The notes under the pieces: model-generated
Databases searched by the model: none
What the model was told of the DNA's origin: nothing
Seen by the model: the letters and a program-made list of their open reading frames with translations, nothing else
Source: Mesorhizobium sp. WSM3862
Lineage (GTDB): Bacteria; Pseudomonadota; Alphaproteobacteria; Rhizobiales; Rhizobiaceae
Assembly: GCF_002294985.1 (NCBI RefSeq)
Contig: NZ_NSGE01000010.1
Coordinates: 124,001-188,000 of the forward strand
Direction: 5' to 3'
DNA: 64,000 nt
Position numbers and translations under genes: made by a program
Shown here: in pieces, positions 19,326 to 28,915 of the stretch
Numbering within the stretch: the first letter of the stretch is position 1
How the letters are laid out: each line of letters starts with the position of its first letter

Positions 19326-20606
19326 ATGCTGAATGATCGACGGTCGCATGGGCTTTGGGAGCGGACAGCTCCGCCGGCGCCTGCAACGGAGAGGCTGACA
19401 GGTGACCTCGTCGCCGATGTCGCGATCGTCGGCGCCGGCTACACCGGGTTGTGCACTGCGCTGTACCTTGCCGAGCGGGGCCTGGGCGCTGTCGTGATCG
19501 AGGCAGCCGAAATTGGTTTTGGCGCCGCCGGGCGAAGCACCGGGTTGGTGAATGCGGGCCTCTGGGTGATGCCCTCGGCCCTCAAGGAGACGCTCGGTCC
19601 GCTCTATGGCGATCGTTGGCTTAATTTGCTGCGCGATTCCCCACGCACCGTCTTCGAGATCATCGACAAGCACAACTTGCCGTGCGAGCTGAAGCGGGCC
19701 GGGACGATCCATTGTGGAGCCGACAAGAAGGGTGTTGCCGAGATCGCGGAGCGAGCTCGGCAATGGCAGGCGCTCGACGCCCCGGTTCAGATCCTCGATG
19801 CAAACGAAACACGTGCCAAGACAGGCAGCTCGGCCTTCCCCGCAGGCCTCCTCGACCTGCGTGCCGGGACTATCCAGCCGCTCGCCTATGTGCGCGGCCT
19901 CGCTGGTGCGGCGATTGCCGCCGGCGCAACCGTCTTTACGGCGAGCCCAGTCGAGCACATCGCGCGGGAGGGCCGCCTCTGGCGGCTCGGCACGCAAGGG
20001 GGAACCGTCCGGGCCAAGTGGGCGGTTCTTTCGACCGACACCTACACGTCGCGCATCTTCCCCGACCTGCGTGGCGAGCAAGTGGTGCTGCCGGTCTTCC
20101 ATGTTGGGACTGTGCCGCTGAGCCACAGCATCCGTGCCACGATCCTGCCCGAGGGGCACGGCGCGTGGGACACGCGCACCGTGCCGACCGCCTTTCGCAC
20201 AGATGATGCCGGCCGCCTCATCGTCGGCAGCGTTGGCGCGCTCCGCGGCGCCGGAACCGTGATCCATCGCAACTGGGGGCGGCGGCGTATACGGGCGCTC
20301 TTCCCGCAGGTCGGCGAGGTCGAGCTCGAGCATGAGTGGTACGGTCGGATCGGCATGACGAACGACCATCTACCCCGCCTTCACGTCCCAGCGGAAAACA
20401 TGATCGCGCTGACACGCTTCAACGGACGAGGCATCGCGCCGGGCACGGTGTTCGGCCGCGAGCTCGCCCGCCATATTAGCGGCGAGCTGCGGCTCGATGG
20501 CATGTTCCTGCCCGTGTCCCCGGCGCAGAGCGCACCCTTCCGGGCCATCAGAGAGGGCTATTATGAGCTCGGCGCGCAGATCGCGCATCTGCCGCCGGTG
20601 CGCTGA
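19326..20606 (+). CDS. FAD-dependent amine/amino-acid oxidoreductase (DAO family)
   Basis: A 426-residue flavoprotein of the DAO superfamily, closest in layout to gamma-glutamylputrescine oxidase (PuuB-like) proteins. It has an N-terminal WERTAPPAPATERL leader, then VADVAIVGAGYTGLCTALYL (FAD-binding fold), GRSTGLVNAGLW, and a C-terminal FNGRGIAPGTVFGRELA. It should oxidise a primary or secondary amine or amino acid with FAD. ATG 19326 is favoured over 19302 because of the purine-rich site just before it. Base composition is clearly more GC-rich than the flanking genes, hinting at a separate origin. A long minus-strand frame over it is a composition shadow. Confidence 0.8.
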   Translation: MLNDRRSHGLWERTAPPAPATERLTGDLVADVAIVGAGYTGLCTALYLAERGLGAVVIEAAEIGFGAAGRSTGLVNAGLWVMPSALKETLGPLYGDRWLNLLRDSPRTVFEIIDKHNLPCELKRAGTIHCGADKKGVAEIAERARQWQALDAPVQILDANETRAKTGSSAFPAGLLDLRAGTIQPLAYVRGLAGAAIAAGATVFTASPVEHIAREGRLWRLGTQGGTVRAKWAVLSTDTYTSRIFPDLRGEQVVLPVFHVGTVPLSHSIRATILPEGHGAWDTRTVPTAFRTDDAGRLIVGSVGALRGAGTVIHRNWGRRRIRALFPQVGEVELEHEWYGRIGMTNDHLPRLHVPAENMIALTRFNGRGIAPGTVFGRELARHISGELRLDGMFLPVSPAQSAPFRAIREGYYELGAQIAHLPPVR

Positions 20607-21590
20607 TTCGCCTTGGGCCGACCGCCCGAAAAACTCTGCGTGCATCTTCTTCAATCACTTATGTTCGTCAACCCCTGTAGTGGCAGTATGCGCGCCAAAT
20701 TTCGACTTTGTTACAGAACCAATAGATGTGGAGTGGTCGCGCTCGATCCGCGTTGCAGAACCTGGCGACGACAGGATCGTCGTCGGGAGCATTCACGGCT
20801 GGGAACGCAACCAGACGATGAAGCCAACTGGAAAGCAGACACAAAGTGTTCCGCTGGCTTTGCAAAGCTCAGATGCGCGGCAGCGACCGCCTGTTCGGCG
20901 ACGAGCTTGATCATTGGATGTTTCTCCTCAGTGCGTGCCGCAGCACGCTTGCTGGTGAACCGCATGCATCGTGCAAAATGAAAAAACTTCAAAGACTGCG
21001 GTCGCTGTGATTGCGCTGTATCTCATGTCCGACATTGGCGAGATCCGGCAATACGGCGATCGGTCCCGGATCGGTGACACCTGCAGATAAAGGAGTGAAG
21101 TTCACGTTGGGACGCAATGCCATCGTTGCAAGACGCGCCATGCTACACCGCCTTGGCTGTTGCTGCGTGGTCTCGACGCTGTAGTTGCTGTTTGCCTGCG
21201 TGTCCTGTCCTCGACAGTGGTCGATGGCGCATGGTTTGAGGAAACGGCGACGCCTAACTCGGCACCGGCGCTCTTCAAGTAGTATGGCCTTCGAGGGCCA
21301 TGCGCCAAGGGAGCACAGACAGGTCAACGCGCTTTCAAGCGGCACCCACTCGGCGGTTTGTCCGATCCTGGCTCGACGTCGGGACTGAAAACAAGACCGC
21401 ATGGCCTACAACGACCAGCGGTCCACCGTGTTATAAAAAATCGTGAATCTTTAACTCGGCGAACGCTCATTTTGGGAGATCATGGGGCAGTCTCTGACCA
21501 CCCAAGAATGCCGACTAGCGCCGTTATCCTAAATTTGCGCCGGGGGTGCGAACCAGCTTACCGATCAGACTTATCAAAGGAATTAACATT
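20607..21590. other. Nearly 1 kb without a recognised gene
   Basis: Six-frame reading finds no family match. One TGT-N10-ACA sequence lies at 21201-21216 and a GG-N10-GC pair with a poor -12 box at about 21341-21354; this combination is too weak to call a promoter. AAAGGAA at 21576-21582 is the ribosome binding site of the EctB-like gene. Confidence 0.4.
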
Positions 21591-22919
21591 ATGAACAAAA
21601 AGGTTGCCGCTAAGGAAATATTCGCGCCTTCGAGCGATGTGAGCATCTCGATTTTTGAGCGTCTCGAATCGGAGGTGCGCGGCTACATCCGGTCATTTCC
21701 GGTCCTGTTCGATCGCGGGGTTGGCACCAGCCTTATTGCTGCAGACGGTCGCGAATATCTTGACTTTTTCGCGGGCTCAGGTGCCCTCAATTACGGGCAC
21801 AATAACCCGGCCTTTAAGAAACCGGTGCTGGATTATATTGAGCGGGATGGAATTCTGCACGGGCTCGACTTCGCCACCAGCGCAAAGAAGGCGTTCATCG
21901 AGGCGTTCGAGAGGTACATTCTGAAGCCCCGTGGTCTGAATTACAAACTGCAGTTTACTGGTCCCACCGGTACGAACGCGGTCGAGGCGGCACTGAAGCT
22001 CGCTCGCATAGTGACCGGCAGGTCAAACATCGTCGCCTTTGCCAATTCGTTCCACGGTGTCAGCGCTGGATCGCTGTCGGCGACCGGAAATAAGAAGTAT
22101 CGAAGTGCCGCGGGCTACCCGCTCGCGCACGTCACATCTTTGCCTTACGATGGCTATCTCGGCCCGTCCGTTGACACACTCGACTACTTCGAGAAGCTGC
22201 TCAACGACCCTAGCAGTGGCCTTGATAAGCCCGCCGCAGTCATTTTGGAAGCAGTCCAAGGTGAGGGGGGGATCTATCCCGCTAGCTTCCAGTGGCTCCA
22301 TCGGCTCCGTGATCTGACCGAGCGGCACGAAATCTTGATGATCATCGACGATATCCAGGCCGGCGTCGGTCGAACGGGAAGATTTTTCAGTTTTGAAGCG
22401 GCTGAGATCGTGCCGGACATCGTCACTCTGTCGAAGTCGCTGTCGGCGATCGGCACGCCGATGTCCCTCGTTCTTCTGAAGCCTGAACTGGATGTCTGGT
22501 CACCTGGCGCGCACAGCGGCACCTTCAGGGGCAACAACCTCGCTTTCATCGCTGGTCGTGCGGCTCTTGAGACTTATTGGGCAGACTCCAAATTCGAGGA
22601 AGAAATCGGACGAAAATCCGCCATTCTGGCTGAGGAACTCGACTCAATCATAGAGGATTTCCCCAGCCTTGGCCTGAGTGTACGGGGCCGCGGACTGATG
22701 TACGGCCTCGTGTTTCAGCAGCACCACTCACTACCTGTGCAAATCTCGCGGGAAGCTCTTCGTCGCGGCTTGGTGATCGAGACCTGTGGCGGGCAGAATG
22801 AGGTACTGAAATTCCTTGTTGCTCTCACCATTGCGGAGGCGGACCTGCGCCGTGGTGTGTCAATCGTTCGTGACAGCATCGCCGCGGTGCAGAACAGCAT
22901 GCCGAAAGGCTCGCCATGA
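21591..22919 (+). CDS. ectB: Diaminobutyrate-2-oxoglutarate transaminase, EctB-type (copy 1)
   Basis: A 442-residue class III PLP aminotransferase of the EctB group, which interconverts L-2,4-diaminobutyrate and aspartate semialdehyde with glutamate/2-oxoglutarate. EctB hallmarks are the N-terminal FERLESEVRGYIRSFPVLFD, DFFAGSGALNYGHNNPAF, the PLP pocket FTGPTGTNAVEAALKLAR, IDDIQAGVGRTG and the catalytic K282 in TLSKSLSAIGTP. All key residues are present. Start ATG 21591 has AAAGGAA at good spacing. It is a paralogue of the gene at 31.4 kb. No ectA or ectC is nearby, so it probably acts in diaminobutyrate use or supply for another product rather than in standard ectoine synthesis (inference). 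Confidence 0.9.
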   Translation: MNKKVAAKEIFAPSSDVSISIFERLESEVRGYIRSFPVLFDRGVGTSLIAADGREYLDFFAGSGALNYGHNNPAFKKPVLDYIERDGILHGLDFATSAKKAFIEAFERYILKPRGLNYKLQFTGPTGTNAVEAALKLARIVTGRSNIVAFANSFHGVSAGSLSATGNKKYRSAAGYPLAHVTSLPYDGYLGPSVDTLDYFEKLLNDPSSGLDKPAAVILEAVQGEGGIYPASFQWLHRLRDLTERHEILMIIDDIQAGVGRTGRFFSFEAAEIVPDIVTLSKSLSAIGTPMSLVLLKPELDVWSPGAHSGTFRGNNLAFIAGRAALETYWADSKFEEEIGRKSAILAEELDSIIEDFPSLGLSVRGRGLMYGLVFQQHHSLPVQISREALRRGLVIETCGGQNEVLKFLVALTIAEADLRRGVSIVRDSIAAVQNSMPKGSP

Positions 22920-23080
22920 CGATCGCGAGAAACACGCAGGTGCGTCATCGCGGACTTACTTATCGGCTGTAAAGCCGCTCCCGGATACGCGCCCCGCGCC
23001 TTTCCCTTCGTCTTGGCCCGATATGGTTTACAGGCCTTGGATGAAAAGCCGAAATGGGGGCGAGATCGAGCAGAGCGCGG

Positions 23081-23632
23081 TTATAACAATGCCGCCGTTT
23101 CACCTTCTCCGAGGACCGCAGTCTTCATTCGGTCGTAAAGGATCTCCGGTGGGTCGCCGATCGCATCGAACGCCGCGGCGTGGCATCGCAAAAAACGCGC
23201 CCAGATGAGGCGGCTATAGCCCAGCACCACAGAAAACAGCCAGACGATCCTGGGGGTCGCCGGCTCATCGGTGAAGACGACATGGAATTGGGCGAAATCC
23301 ACCTTGGCCCGTTCGCCGGGAGCTGTTTCGAGCGCAACTTCAAGGCCGGGTTCTGAGGTTGGACGAACGTCTCTGAGAAAGTCCATGACGGCAGTGTAGC
23401 TACCGGCGTACCCACGATCCTTCAGTTCTCGCAGGAGCCGCCGACCGCTAAGGTCGGGATAGGCAGCAACCCGTTCACGCTAGGCGTGAATGGATCTATC
23501 ACTGTCGTCCGCGGCTTCCTTGGTCCGTAGGCAGGGGCCTCAAGGGCCATTGCGGATTGTCTTTCGATCGACGCCGGTCTGCCTGGTTACCGCTGGCACC
23601 GACAGGCCCTGCCGGTGCATGTCCAAGATCAT
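23081..23632 (-). pseudogene. IS21-family istA remnant (second copy, N-terminal half)
   Basis: From MILDMHRQGLSVPAVTRQTG (helix-turn-helix, ATG at 23632) the frame breaks and resumes as MDFLRDVRPTSEPGLEVALE, then KVDFAQFHVVFTDEP, VVLGYSRLIWARFLRCH and DPPEILYDRMKTAVLGEG, ending near 23081. This is the N-terminal half of an IstA distinct from the one at 16.5 kb. The catalytic C-terminal part and istB are missing. Confidence 0.82.
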
Positions 23633-23698
23633 GACTATCTCCCGAGTTTGACTCACTCCCCTCTCGACCGTCGAGAGCAGTATCGGTGATGACGTGCG

Positions 23699-23731
23699 GC
23701 CGGTCCTCCGGGGCGCGCCCGGAAGACCGGC
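23699..23731. repeat. Imperfect 33-bp palindrome upstream of second istA remnant
   Basis: The two 16-base arms (23699-23714 and 23716-23731) match at 13 of 16 positions around a central base. The core TCCGGG-CGCG-CCCGGA matches the palindrome before the first istA remnant, and its distance to the istA start (about 66 bp) is similar. Confidence 0.6.
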
Positions 23732-23879
23732 GGCAACGCTAAACTGGGGAAGATTCAAGCGGCACTTATGGGGAGTGTTGATCCGGTATCGACAGACCCT
23801 TTTCCGCCCCAGCTACGGACAGCCTCTGGCAGCGATATCGACATATTCGCGAGCCGCGCTCGAGAGCGTCGCGGCTGAG

Positions 23880-24440
23880 CATCTTGCCAGCCTGTGGGGG
23901 AGAGGGGATCGGCAGGTTCACTGGCAAAGCGGCCAGCCAGACGCGCAGCGCGGCGGCCATGCGCAGGGTGATCCGCTGCTTTCGTCCCTTTCCTATACAG
24001 CTGACGTAAGCGCCGGGACCGAGATGGAATCGGCGCTGTGAAGGCGATTAGTTCAGACGCCCGGCCGTTTTGCGCGGCGAGTCGGAGCAAGCGATGGTCG
24101 CACGCCCGGTCCAGGTTGACCGCGCGGGAGTGGACGGCAATGCGTCGAGGTCCTCCTCCGTCACGAGGGCACAAGCCTTCGCTCAAGGCGCTTGTGCGGA
24201 AGGGCAAGCACCCGTTCGATCGTCGCGGCATGCTCGGGGTGACGAAGCGCGGCAAATCGAAACAACGGTCGGATTGCCCGCGGATTCCGCGTCCGCGCGC
24301 TGTTGCCCAGGCGTTCTTCGAGATGATCGAGGAAGCCGCCGACACACGCGGCCCGCCGCCCCAATCGAGCCCACCCGCCGTCAGGCTAGCCATCCTCACC
24401 GCGCTCGCGCAGCCGCTCCCAATCCCGTTGTCCCCACTGC
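23880..24440 (-). pseudogene. Tyrosine recombinase/integrase remnant
   Basis: The minus strand shows FLDHLEERLGNSARTRNPRA with FRFAALRHPEHAATIERVLA and then HKRLERRLV, the N-terminal SAM-like domain of rhizobial XerC-type integrases associated with IS/Tn elements. Further on, GKGRKQRITLR matches the catalytic-domain strand before the conserved box. Intervening frames are broken and the active-site tyrosine region is not recognisable. Inactive. Confidence 0.65.
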
Positions 24441-24543
24441 CGCGGAAGCCTCTCCGCTAATAAACTGCCAAAGTAGCGCTATTCCATGCATTCCGACTGA
24501 CCGGCAAATCCCAGACTTTCAACTATCCGAATCACTTACCGAT

Positions 24544-24559
24544 TGTCGGGAGCAATACA
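24544..24559 (+). promoter_or_regulatory. NifA-type upstream activator sequence
   Basis: TGT CGGGAGCAAT ACA matches the NifA consensus TGT-N10-ACA exactly. It is centred about 100 bp before the start site predicted from the -24/-12 element below, the usual distance for NifA-activated promoters. A single match is expected by chance about every 4 kb; the pairing gives it weight. Confidence 0.6.
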
Positions 24560-24628
24560 ATATGTGCGGTTGCCAACCAGACGGATCGACGCGAATAGCC
24601 AAGGTTTTGAAGTAAATGGGTTTCCAAA

Positions 24629-24645
24629 TTGGCATAGCGCTTGCG
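24629..24645 (+). promoter_or_regulatory. Sigma-54 (RpoN) -24/-12 promoter
   Basis: TTGGCATAGCGCTTGCG has GG (24631-24632) and GC (24643-24644) exactly 10 bases apart and matches TTGGCAC-N5-TTGC at all but the sixth base of the -24 box. It lies about 230 bp before the methyltransferase start, with no other gene between. Confidence 0.65.
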
Positions 24646-24870
24646 TTTTTAGTGTCAGGTTCACCCAGGCACGGAGGCGCTCAATGCCCATACAGACCTG
24701 AGACCCCGAGCGCCACCTCGCCTATTTGTTGGCGACGAAACCGGACTGGAATCTCTGCAATTTATGTAAAGAGTGCAATCATTCGGCATGCGGCACTAGG
24801 ACAGCGAAGACCAGCTACAGTTAACCGCGACGAGTAAAGTCGTATATAACGCGTAAAGGAAGGATGAAAA

Positions 24871-25614
24871 ATGTTGTCCGCCGAATTAAGCTATAACACA
24901 TTTGCCCCGGTTTACGAGAGATATACCGCTATGGTAGGCAAAATCGCCGAGGCACAAGAAACTGCCGCTTTCCTCGAGCAATTTTGTAATGGCAGGAGTG
25001 CTCTCGAACTTGGAATTGGCAACGGGCGAGTGGCGGTACCTTTGACCGGGCGCGGCGTCACGGTCGAAGGTATCGATACTTCGGACAATATGTTGAAGCT
25101 TCTAGCCAAGCGTACCAGCCTCATCAAAGCTTGGAAGGGGAACATTGCCGATTTCAACTTAGGGCAACGCTACCGTTTGGTATATTGTGTTTACAACTCA
25201 TTCATGGTGCTCGCCACGCGCGAAGAGCAAATAGCTTGCCTCCGCTCTGCCGCGGGTGCGTTAGATGAAGATGGAGTATTAGTAATAGAAGTGCGTGTCC
25301 CAGACTTCGAAGGATTCGTCGGCGGCCAAAAAACCACCACTATGTTGGTGGATTCGGAGAATACATTTGTCAATGCGGAGATACACGACCCAATAACCCA
25401 GAATTTAACTCAAACCCTACTCTGGTTTACCGGTACATCGGTCAGACGCATTCCAGAACGCCTTCGTTACGTCTATCACCAGGAGCTCGATACCATGGCC
25501 GAATGCGTGGGGCTGGAGCTGGCGGAGCGGTGGGGAGATTGGAAGAGAGGTGCGTTCACCAGTGCGTCAAAACGTCATGTCTCGGTTTACCGTCGAACAA
25601 GACTGAAGTGTTGA
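24871..25614 (+). CDS. Class I SAM-dependent methyltransferase
   Basis: A 247-residue soluble protein with a Rossmann-type methyltransferase fold. Motif I is visible as ALELGIGNGRVAVPL (residues about 46-60), followed by the acidic ribose-binding position in TVEGIDTSDNML and a later LVYCVYNSFMVL strand. The target is unknown; small-molecule N- or O-methylation is most likely given the size. It starts at ATG 24871 with AGGAAGGA before it. The upstream NifA-type site and sigma-54 promoter predict expression in nodules under low oxygen. It is a single transcription unit, followed by an IS1380/IS110 remnant. No homology to NodS was apparent. Confidence 0.82.
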   Translation: MLSAELSYNTFAPVYERYTAMVGKIAEAQETAAFLEQFCNGRSALELGIGNGRVAVPLTGRGVTVEGIDTSDNMLKLLAKRTSLIKAWKGNIADFNLGQRYRLVYCVYNSFMVLATREEQIACLRSAAGALDEDGVLVIEVRVPDFEGFVGGQKTTTMLVDSENTFVNAEIHDPITQNLTQTLLWFTGTSVRRIPERLRYVYHQELDTMAECVGLELAERWGDWKRGAFTSASKRHVSVYRRTRLKC

Positions 25615-25639
25615 TTCAAAGTGGTCTAACCAAGTTCGT

Positions 25640-25975
25640 CTTGTCCTGGCTGGCGCCGCATCCTACTTGATGCTCACCCTTCGCGAGCCGGTGCCCACGA
25701 CCTATCATCTTGCGCAACGCCGAATTCGCTAGGCTGCGGCTCAGACTGTTCAAGCTCGGCGCGCGCGTAGTCGAAACCGTCTCGCGCATCCATCTGGCCC
25801 TCGCCACCGACTGTTCCCGAGGCAAGTCTGCTGCGGGCGCTCGCCAGCAATCTGCTACCGGCAGGAGAACCGTCGGGGCAGCGGGCCCCGCCGAAGCTCG
25901 TCGCCGTGGTTTGGCGAACAATATCGCGCGCATTGCCTGGAAGATGATGGTGACCGGCGAAGCATACCGAACCGA
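25640..25975 (+). pseudogene. IS1380 C-terminal remnant (copy 2) fused to an IS110-like tail
   Basis: LRNAEFARLRLRLFKLGARV matches copy 1 at 9.9 kb closely at nucleotide level. The end of the frame, NNIARIAWKMMVTGEAYR, resembles the C-terminus of IS110-type transposases instead. Frames are broken throughout. A composite scar of two elements is the simplest reading. Confidence 0.65.
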
Positions 25976-25979
25976 CACC

Positions 25980-26873
25980 GTGCCGCCTAGGTCTAGTATG
26001 GCGTGCGCGGCTTATATTAGAAGATCAGCCAAACATGGGATCAGACGAAATGCGACCGTGTTTGTTGATGTCGAACTTGCAACGAATGAGCAGGTAGTGT
26101 GATCGATTGATCCACGACGCAAGACTATCCGGATGACCCACTGGCCGTTGTAGGTCGCAGTCATGTTAGGAACTCGCGTTGCGGAAACCATCTTGGCCCG
26201 CGGTCATGTGCGCCGCACAAGACAGAGGCCGCCCAGCGCTCCTGGGTGGATCAGAGCCCCCACACAGCCACCATTCCACATGGCAGGTACTCGCCAGACA
26301 CGCTTAAGGTTTGAGGCATAGAAGTAGATCGTATAGCGTGTCGAGGATGTGGCCAACGGAAGCATGCCAGGCTGGATCATTCAATCCGAAGCCGCGGCCA
26401 GCCACGAAACTCAGACCGAGTATCAGCCAAGGATGGACGACTCCCATGCCAGCAGAAATTAACCTGTTTACCTCCGGCGACGCGCGCGTTCTCGTCGTTG
26501 TCTCCATAACCGGTCCTGCGACCATGCTCGGCAATTCCCGCGTGCCGCGAACGGGGTCTTCATGTCCGGCCGCGAACTTGAAGGCGCTTGAAATGCGTCG
26601 GGATTGCGGGTGGCGCTGCCCGCTAGTCCGGAGCGTGCTGGCCGATCAGTTTATCTCGTCGACCATCGGGTGAGGAAGCCTACGCTATGTCGCCGCTTTT
26701 CTGCATGGATCAGGTGAGAAACGCCGATCTTCTGCTGAGATATGCCCAGGAATGGCGGGAATAGCGAACCAGATCCGCTACAGTCTCACAGAGAGGACAT
26801 TAGCAGTCGCTTTCTTGTTCATGCGCCCTATAAGCGGGTAACCCGGACCATACGCCTCCTCCCAGGCGCTCCG
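25980..26873. other. No gene recognised
   Basis: A 76-residue minus-strand frame (26304-26534, with LILGLSFVAGRGFGLNDPAW) reads like protein, but I do not recognise it. Everything else is short and motif-free. Probably decayed sequence. Confidence 0.35.
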
Positions 26874-26903
26874 GCCCGGCAGGAGCTCAGTTTCCTGCCG
26901 GGC
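26874..26903 (+). terminator. Terminator-like hairpin
   Basis: GCCCGGCAGGA (26874-26884) pairs perfectly with TCCTGCCGGGC (26893-26903) around an 8-nt loop and is followed by GTTTCC. The T-run is short. No intact plus-strand gene lies upstream nearby, so it may be a relic or belong to a lost gene. Confidence 0.45.
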
Positions 26904-27195
26904 GTTTCCGTGCCTGCGTGGGAGTAGCGGAAACGGTGACTCCACCTGTGTCACTCCGCGTCGATCTTTCCGAACATTGCCTTCGACCTTCTTGTGTCTG
27001 GACTTGCACTCGCCACCTCAACCATAAATGATCCCGGGAAAAAATTGCCTATTATCGATCTCACCTTCGAAAATGCCGGGAAGATGAAACTTTCTTCATG
27101 ACAGAAAGGCTTTGCAGAAGCAGCTGATGAAGGCGTTCTATTGTGTGAGTTAATTTTTTAAAGAGCTGCTCTTCATCGCTACCGAGGAGGAACAA

Positions 27196-27375
27196 GTGCC
27201 CGAAGTTAAACTATTCAAGCCTGCCGAGGTCGAGCAAAAGTATAAGGAAAGGGGCACGTCGTGGCATGAGTTTGTTAACGGCGCACCTATAGCGTCCGGT
27301 TCGCCTATTTCGAGCGGACGCTACGGTATGACGAGATGATGATTTGTATTGATCCTGGCCAACTGCTCGAGTGAC
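27196..27375 (+). pseudogene. Cupin (EutQ-like) remnant with intact start
   Basis: A GTG at 27196 sits behind a strong AGGAGG and opens VPEVKLFKPAEVEQKYKERG, ending after 47 residues. In a second frame the text continues FAYFERTLRYDEMMICIDPG, the motif order of EutQ-type cupins (FxxxLxYDExxxxIxG). A single frame change plus C-terminal truncation would explain it. Assignment rests on motif resemblance only. Confidence 0.4.
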
Positions 27376-28142
27376 GGTGGATGATCGAGCATATTCTCTC
27401 GCAAGGGGCGTGTCGATATGGCTCCCGAAAGGTACCGTCGCAAAGTATCGGTCGGTTGGTCTTTCCTTAATGTACTATGCAATATCGCCGGCTGATTGGA
27501 GAACGATGCAAAATGCGCTCGGTATGCTCAGTCGCAATAATCCATAAAGTCGGTTTGGGAATGTTCGGTGAGCCCTGTAGGCAATGGCGTGGATGGCTGC
27601 GGCAGGGTGCACTCGGATCGAGTTGGGTTTCGGACTGAGGAGCATCTTCCCGCGCTAGTGCGGCACAATAGGGATCGGTTTTGCGCCGCCAGAACGGGCC
27701 GGGGTTCTGCCTCGCTTGACCGCGTGCTGCTGGCGCGATCGCATGGGGTGCAAATCAATTTTCAAACAAATGCGTATTCGTGACTTAGACCCAGCGCGCT
27801 ACCGGGAACGCGCAGCTATTCGGCGGCCAAAGGAATAATTCGCAGAATTGCTTCGTGAGTGATCAAAGCTTAGCACATTTCCCGCGAGGCTCGTCACTTA
27901 TCCTGTCTGGAGTGGCATTGACTGTGGCTCGTTGTTCGGCTGCAAATGCACTGACGCAGAAGCTCCTGCTGACCGAACTTTAAAGCACGCTGCCTGGTGC
28001 AGACAAGAGATAAGGAGCACCACGAGCTCGCCTTTTGCGCCTCGGAGCGATCAATTCGCGCGCTCAGGATTGCCGCGAAACGGGAACGATCGCAGGTAAG
28101 GGGCAAACAAATATCGATCCTAGAGTGAAAACGAGATATAAA
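27376..28142. other. No gene recognised; upstream region of etfBA
   Basis: A 71-residue plus-strand frame (27568-27783) is not recognisable. No clear promoter for etfBA was found. The frame in which etfB lies is open further upstream (to 28035), but that extension lacks family similarity. Confidence 0.4.
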
Positions 28143-28892
28143 ATGAAGATCCTTGTGCCCGTGAAGCGGGTTGTGGATGCCAACGTCAAGGTCCGGGTGA
28201 AAGCCGACGGATTGGGCGTCGAGCTTGCCAACGTCAAGATGGCGATGAACCCGTTCGACGAGATTGCGGTCGAGGAAGCGATCCGCATCAAGGAAGCCGG
28301 CAAGGCGGAAGAGATCATCGTCGTCTCTGTCGGCCCGCAGCAGGCGCAGGAAACGCTGCGCACCGCGCTCGCCATGGGCGCCGACCGGGCCATTCTGGTC
28401 AAGACCGACGAGCAGACCGAGCCGCTCGGCGTCGCCAAGGTGCTGAAGGGCGTGGTCGAGGCCGAGAAGCCCGGCCTCGTCATCCTCGGCAAGCAGGCGA
28501 TCGACGACGATTCGAACCAGACCGGCCAGATGCTGGCCGCCCTTCTGGGCTGGGCCCAGGGCACCTTCGCCTCGAAGGTCGAGCTCGCCGGCGACACGGC
28601 CAAGGTGACGCGCGAGGTCGACGGCGGCCTGCAGACGGTCGAGCTGAAGATGCCGGTGATCGTCACTGCCGACCTTCGCCTCAACCAGCCGCGTTACGCC
28701 TCGCTGCCCAACATCATGAAGGCCAAGAAGAAGCCGCTCGACGAGAAGAGCCCGGCCGACTACGGCGCCGACGTCAAGCCGCGCCTCAAGGTGGTCAAGA
28801 CCGAGGAACCCGGCGGCCGCAAGGCTGGCGTCAAGGTCAAGTCGGTGGCCGAGCTGGTCGAGAAGCTGAAGAACGAAGCCGGCGTGCTCTGA
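28143..28892 (+). CDS. etfB: Electron transfer flavoprotein beta subunit
   Basis: A 249-residue ETF beta subunit, start MKILVPVKRVVDANVKVRVK. The AMP-binding signature region VEAEKPGLVILGKQAIDDDS and the recognition-loop stretch PRYASLPNIMKAKKKP are both intact. Together with EtfA it carries electrons from flavin dehydrogenases (acyl-CoA, dimethylglycine and sarcosine dehydrogenases) to ETF:quinone oxidoreductase. ATG 28143 is chosen because every EtfB begins here. GC content is far higher than in neighbouring genes and resembles a highly expressed chromosomal gene, so it may be a recent copy of chromosomal etfBA (inference). Two long minus-strand frames over etfBA are composition shadows. 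The electron donors here could be the DMGDH-like proteins. Confidence 0.95.
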   Translation: MKILVPVKRVVDANVKVRVKADGLGVELANVKMAMNPFDEIAVEEAIRIKEAGKAEEIIVVSVGPQQAQETLRTALAMGADRAILVKTDEQTEPLGVAKVLKGVVEAEKPGLVILGKQAIDDDSNQTGQMLAALLGWAQGTFASKVELAGDTAKVTREVDGGLQTVELKMPVIVTADLRLNQPRYASLPNIMKAKKKPLDEKSPADYGADVKPRLKVVKTEEPGGRKAGVKVKSVAELVEKLKNEAGVL

Positions 28893-28915
28893 GCGGTCAG
28901 GAAAGGATAAAGAAA

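Noticed and set aside
19296..20369. A 357-codon minus-strand frame over the DAO-family gene
   Set aside because: It is antisense to a well-supported flavoprotein and has no motifs; a GC-driven shadow.
21201..21216. TGT-N10-ACA before the first EctB gene
   Set aside because: Such a motif is expected about once per 4 kb by chance. The only GG-N10-GC downstream has a poor -12 box and sits somewhat too far away.
26160..26175. GG-N10-GC with TTGC (AGGAACTCGCGTTGCG) as a sigma-54 promoter
   Set aside because: The -24 box is poor and no recognisable gene or exact NifA site accompanies it.
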